6,967 bases of DNA from Anaerolineales bacterium. Its GTDB lineage: Bacteria > Chloroflexota > Anaerolineae > Anaerolineales > DRMV01. How positions within the stretch are numbered: the first letter of the stretch is position 1; every line of letters starts with the position of its first letter. The stretch lies in assembly GCA_015494815.1 (NCBI GenBank), contig WGAK01000168.1:1-6967 (forward strand), read 5' to 3'. A program made the translations under genes and the position numbers. The notes below the pieces were generated by a model. The model did no database searches, was not told the origin of the DNA, and worked only from the letters and a program-made list of their open reading frames with translations. Shown piece by piece: positions 4,715 to 6,967 of the stretch.

Positions 4715-6967
4715 ATGCGCCGCCGAACCCCGCCCTGGACGCACCGCCTGGCCCGCAGCCTGCACGACCTGCTCTACGGCGTGCGGCTGGTGGGGCCGGC
4801 CAACGCGTGGCGCGCGCTGCTCTATAGCCTGCGACCGCGCGGGCCCGAGCCGTCTTTACCGCAACCCGCGTTGCCCACCGGCCCGCCCCAGGCCGTGCAA
4901 CCCATCCCCCACGGCGTGCAGGTGCACTTCGCGCAGGCCGCCCTGCGCCTCACCTTCCTCTGCCCCGAGGGGCTGCGCCTGACCTGGGAGCCGGGCCCGC
5001 CCGTTCCCGACTGGGGCCGCCCGCGCTGGCCCGAGCCCCTGCCCCCCGTCACCTGGGAGCCCACGGCCGACGGCCTGGGCCGCGTGCGCACCGCGCGCCT
5101 GAGCGTGCGCATCACGCCCCACGGCCTGCACTGGCGCGCCGACGACGACGGCCCCTGGCACCGCCTGCCCTGGCCACAACGCACGGCCACGGGGTGGCAG
5201 CACGCCTGGCCCCTGCCCGCGGAGGCGGCCGTGTTCGGCCTGGGCCTGCGGGCCACGCGGCGGGCCAACCTGCGTCCGGGCCGCTATCGCCTGTGGAACC
5301 AGGACCCCGGCGGCGCGTACGACGCCCAACGAGACCCGCTGTACCTCGGCATTCCCCTGGTGTGGGTGCTGACGCGTGACGGCCCGCCCTACCTGTGGTT
5401 CTACGAAAACCCCGCGGACGGCCGGGTAGATCTGGGCGAGCACGTGCGCTTCGCCTTCACGGGCGGCCCGGCCCAGGCCGTGCTGTTCGTGGGCCCGCCC
5501 CCGCTGCTGGCCCGCCGCTGGGCCCAATACAGCGGTTTTCCGCCGCTGCCGCCCCGCTGGGCCCTGGGCTTTCACCAATCCCGCTGGGGATATCGCACCC
5601 AGGCCGAGGTGGAGGCCGTGCTGGAAGGCTATCGCCGCCGCGGTTGGCCGCTGCACGCGCTGCACCTGGACATTGACCACATGGACCGCCGCCGGGTGTT
5701 CACCGTGGACGCGCGGCGTTTTCCCGACCCTGCGGGGCTGAGCCGCAAGGCCGTCGCGCAGGGCGTGCATCTGGTCGCCATTGTAGACCCCGGCGTGCCC
5801 GCGGACCCGTCCCACCCCACCTACTGCCGGGGGCAACAAGGCGACCATTTTTGTCGTGACGCCCGGGGCCGCGAGGTACGGGCCCCGGTGTGGCCGGGCT
5901 GGTGCGTGTTCCCCGACTTCAGCCGCGCGGCCACCCGGGCCTGGTGGGCCACCGAGTACGCGGCGCTGTGGGCCTGGGGGGTGCGCGGGGTGTGGCACGA
6001 CATGAACGAACCGGCCACCTTCGCGGCCTGGGGCGACCCCACCCTGCCGCCCGACACCCGCCACCGCGCCACCCCGCCCTTGAGCCACCGCCTCTACCAC
6101 AACCTGTATGGCCTGCACATGAACCAGGCCGGCTTCGAGGCCCAGCGCCGGGCGCATCCGCAGCGGCGGCCGTGGCTGCTCAGCCGCTCGGGATGGGCCG
6201 GGGTGCAGCGCTACGCGTGGAATTGGGCCGCGGACCAGCGCAGCACCTGGGACGGGCTGGCGCAGGTCGTGCCCCAAACGCTGAATCTGAGCCTGAGCGG
6301 GCAGCCCTACACAGGCCCCGACATCGGCGGCTTCACGGGCGACCCCGCGCCCGACCTGTACCTGCGCTGGTTTCAACTGGCGGCCTGGCTGCCGTTCTTC
6401 CGCCTGCACTCGTCCATCGCGGCCCGGCCGCGCGAGCCCTGGCACTTCCCCCGGCCGGTGCAACGGGCCGTGGCCCGGGCGCTGCGCACCCGGGTGCGCT
6501 GGCTCCCCTACTGGTACACCTGCGCGTGGCACGCGACGCGCACGGGCGAGCCCCTGGTGCGCCCCCTGTGGTGGGAGGCTCCCCGGCAGGCCGACCTGTG
6601 GGCGGCAGACGACACGTTTCTGGTGGGGCCCGCGCTGCGGGTGCAGGTGGACACGGCTTTTGCGGCCGGGGCGCGCCCCGCCGCGATGGCCGACCCCGGG
6701 CCCGACTGGCACCCCCTGCCCGCCTGGCCCGGCCTGCAGCGCCATTTGCGCCGCGGCCTGGCCGTACCGCTGGCAGAAGACCGCGGCCGCGCGCTGGTGT
6801 GGCTGCTGGCCCCGCCCGGCGCGGACGCGGCCGTCCGCGGGCAGGTCTATCTGGACGCGGGCGACGGTGCAGGCCCGGCGCGGGTGCTCACCTGGCACGG
6901 GCACCGCCGCGGCGACCGCCTGCACCTGACGCTGCACAGCCGGGGCGCGTATCCCTTCCCCTATGCC
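4715..6967 (+). CDS. GH31 alpha-glucosidase-like glycoside hydrolase (3' end outside window)
   Basis: 751 codons in one open frame to the right edge. ATG at 4715 follows msrQ by 18 bases, with GGAGG (4700-4704) 10 bases before it. Order of parts: an Arg-rich N-terminus without a signal peptide, a beta-rich N-terminal domain (about 60-270), the GH31 (beta/alpha)8 barrel, and the start of C-terminal beta domains. Barrel landmarks: FHQSRWGY (from 286), LDIDHMD (D319, D321), VFTVDARRFPDP, VAIVDPGV, the nucleophile motif WHDMNEPATF (D429), SRSGWAGVQRYAWNW, the acid/base region AADQRSTW (D507), GPDIGGF (D536) and FFRLHSS (H565). The DMNEP nucleophile motif points to alpha-glucosidase rather than alpha-xylosidase or sulfoquinovosidase. 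It should release terminal glucose from alpha-linked oligosaccharides in the cytoplasm. Oddities: the usual GDN is ADQ here, FFRNH is FFRLH, and the C-terminal segment lacks a clear 'LP.G.W.D.W' block. The family is usually about 780-820 residues, so only a short end is missing. Confidence 0.92.
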   Translation, partial: MRRRTPPWTHRLARSLHDLLYGVRLVGPANAWRALLYSLRPRGPEPSLPQPALPTGPPQAVQPIPHGVQVHFAQAALRLTFLCPEGLRLTWEPGPPVPDWGRPRWPEPLPPVTWEPTADGLGRVRTARLSVRITPHGLHWRADDDGPWHRLPWPQRTATGWQHAWPLPAEAAVFGLGLRATRRANLRPGRYRLWNQDPGGAYDAQRDPLYLGIPLVWVLTRDGPPYLWFYENPADGRVDLGEHVRFAFTGGPAQAVLFVGPPPLLARRWAQYSGFPPLPPRWALGFHQSRWGYRTQAEVEAVLEGYRRRGWPLHALHLDIDHMDRRRVFTVDARRFPDPAGLSRKAVAQGVHLVAIVDPGVPADPSHPTYCRGQQGDHFCRDARGREVRAPVWPGWCVFPDFSRAATRAWWATEYAALWAWGVRGVWHDMNEPATFAAWGDPTLPPDTRHRATPPLSHRLYHNLYGLHMNQAGFEAQRRAHPQRRPWLLSRSGWAGVQRYAWNWAADQRSTWDGLAQVVPQTLNLSLSGQPYTGPDIGGFTGDPAPDLYLRWFQLAAWLPFFRLHSSIAARPREPWHFPRPVQRAVARALRTRVRWLPYWYTCAWHATRTGEPLVRPLWWEAPRQADLWAADDTFLVGPALRVQVDTAFAAGARPAAMADPGPDWHPLPAWPGLQRHLRRGLAVPLAEDRGRALVWLLAPPGADAAVRGQVYLDAGDGAGPARVLTWHGHRRGDRLHLTLHSRGAYPFPYA

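Noticed and set aside
4856..6937. A 693-codon open frame on the minus strand opposite the GH31 gene
   Set aside because: Its product is a low-complexity mix of Gly, Ala, Arg, Pro, Gln and Val with no domain, while the plus-strand frame carries all GH31 motifs. Long antisense frames are expected opposite GC-rich genes.

Overview
The window is GC-rich (by eye well over 60% G+C) bacterial chromosome with a compact, ordinary-looking layout. I see no phage, transposon, CRISPR, tRNA or rRNA signal. The gene content suggests a Chloroflexota-type bacterium (Anaerolineae or relatives): a tandem-repeat secreted protein ending each repeat in an NWFY(N) block, an HNH protein of the 'VLNANYEPL' type, a PH-like membrane protein, and a Tat-exported MsrP with a lipobox. 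This taxonomic call is inference from family memory, not from a marker gene.

Left part (1-1994, minus strand): three genes read leftward. The first (1994 to 1032) encodes a four-helix membrane protein with a Pro/Asp-rich N-terminus and a predicted helical segment. After 66 bases comes a small HNH endonuclease-family protein (965 to 462, non-ATG start). Its stop codon overlaps, in a GTGA, the start of a two-helix membrane protein with a PH-like domain that runs off the left edge (465 to 1).

Centre (1995-3101): a divergent intergenic region carries a good sigma-70-type promoter (TTGCTT, 17 bases, TATAGT) for a 240-residue secreted protein made of two near-identical ~93-residue domains joined by a Gly/Ser linker. 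The gene is closed by a perfect 12-bp hairpin. An extended -10 promoter follows.

Right part (3102-6967, plus strand): msrP and msrQ share one base (TGATG) and encode the molybdopterin periplasmic/extracellular methionine sulfoxide reductase and its haem membrane partner. Eighteen bases later starts a GH31 alpha-glucosidase-like gene that is still open at the right edge after 751 codons. MsrPQ would take electrons from the membrane quinone pool and repair oxidised methionines in exported proteins. The secreted repeat protein just upstream is a possible but untested client. The GH31 enzyme lacks a signal peptide and presumably acts on intracellular oligosaccharides, so its link to msrPQ may only be co-transcription.

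I found no convincing new multi-gene system. The most distinctive items are the duplicated secreted domain, the Tat-plus-lipobox MsrP, the unusual active-site flanks of the GH31 protein, and the uncharacterised membrane protein upstream of the HNH gene.
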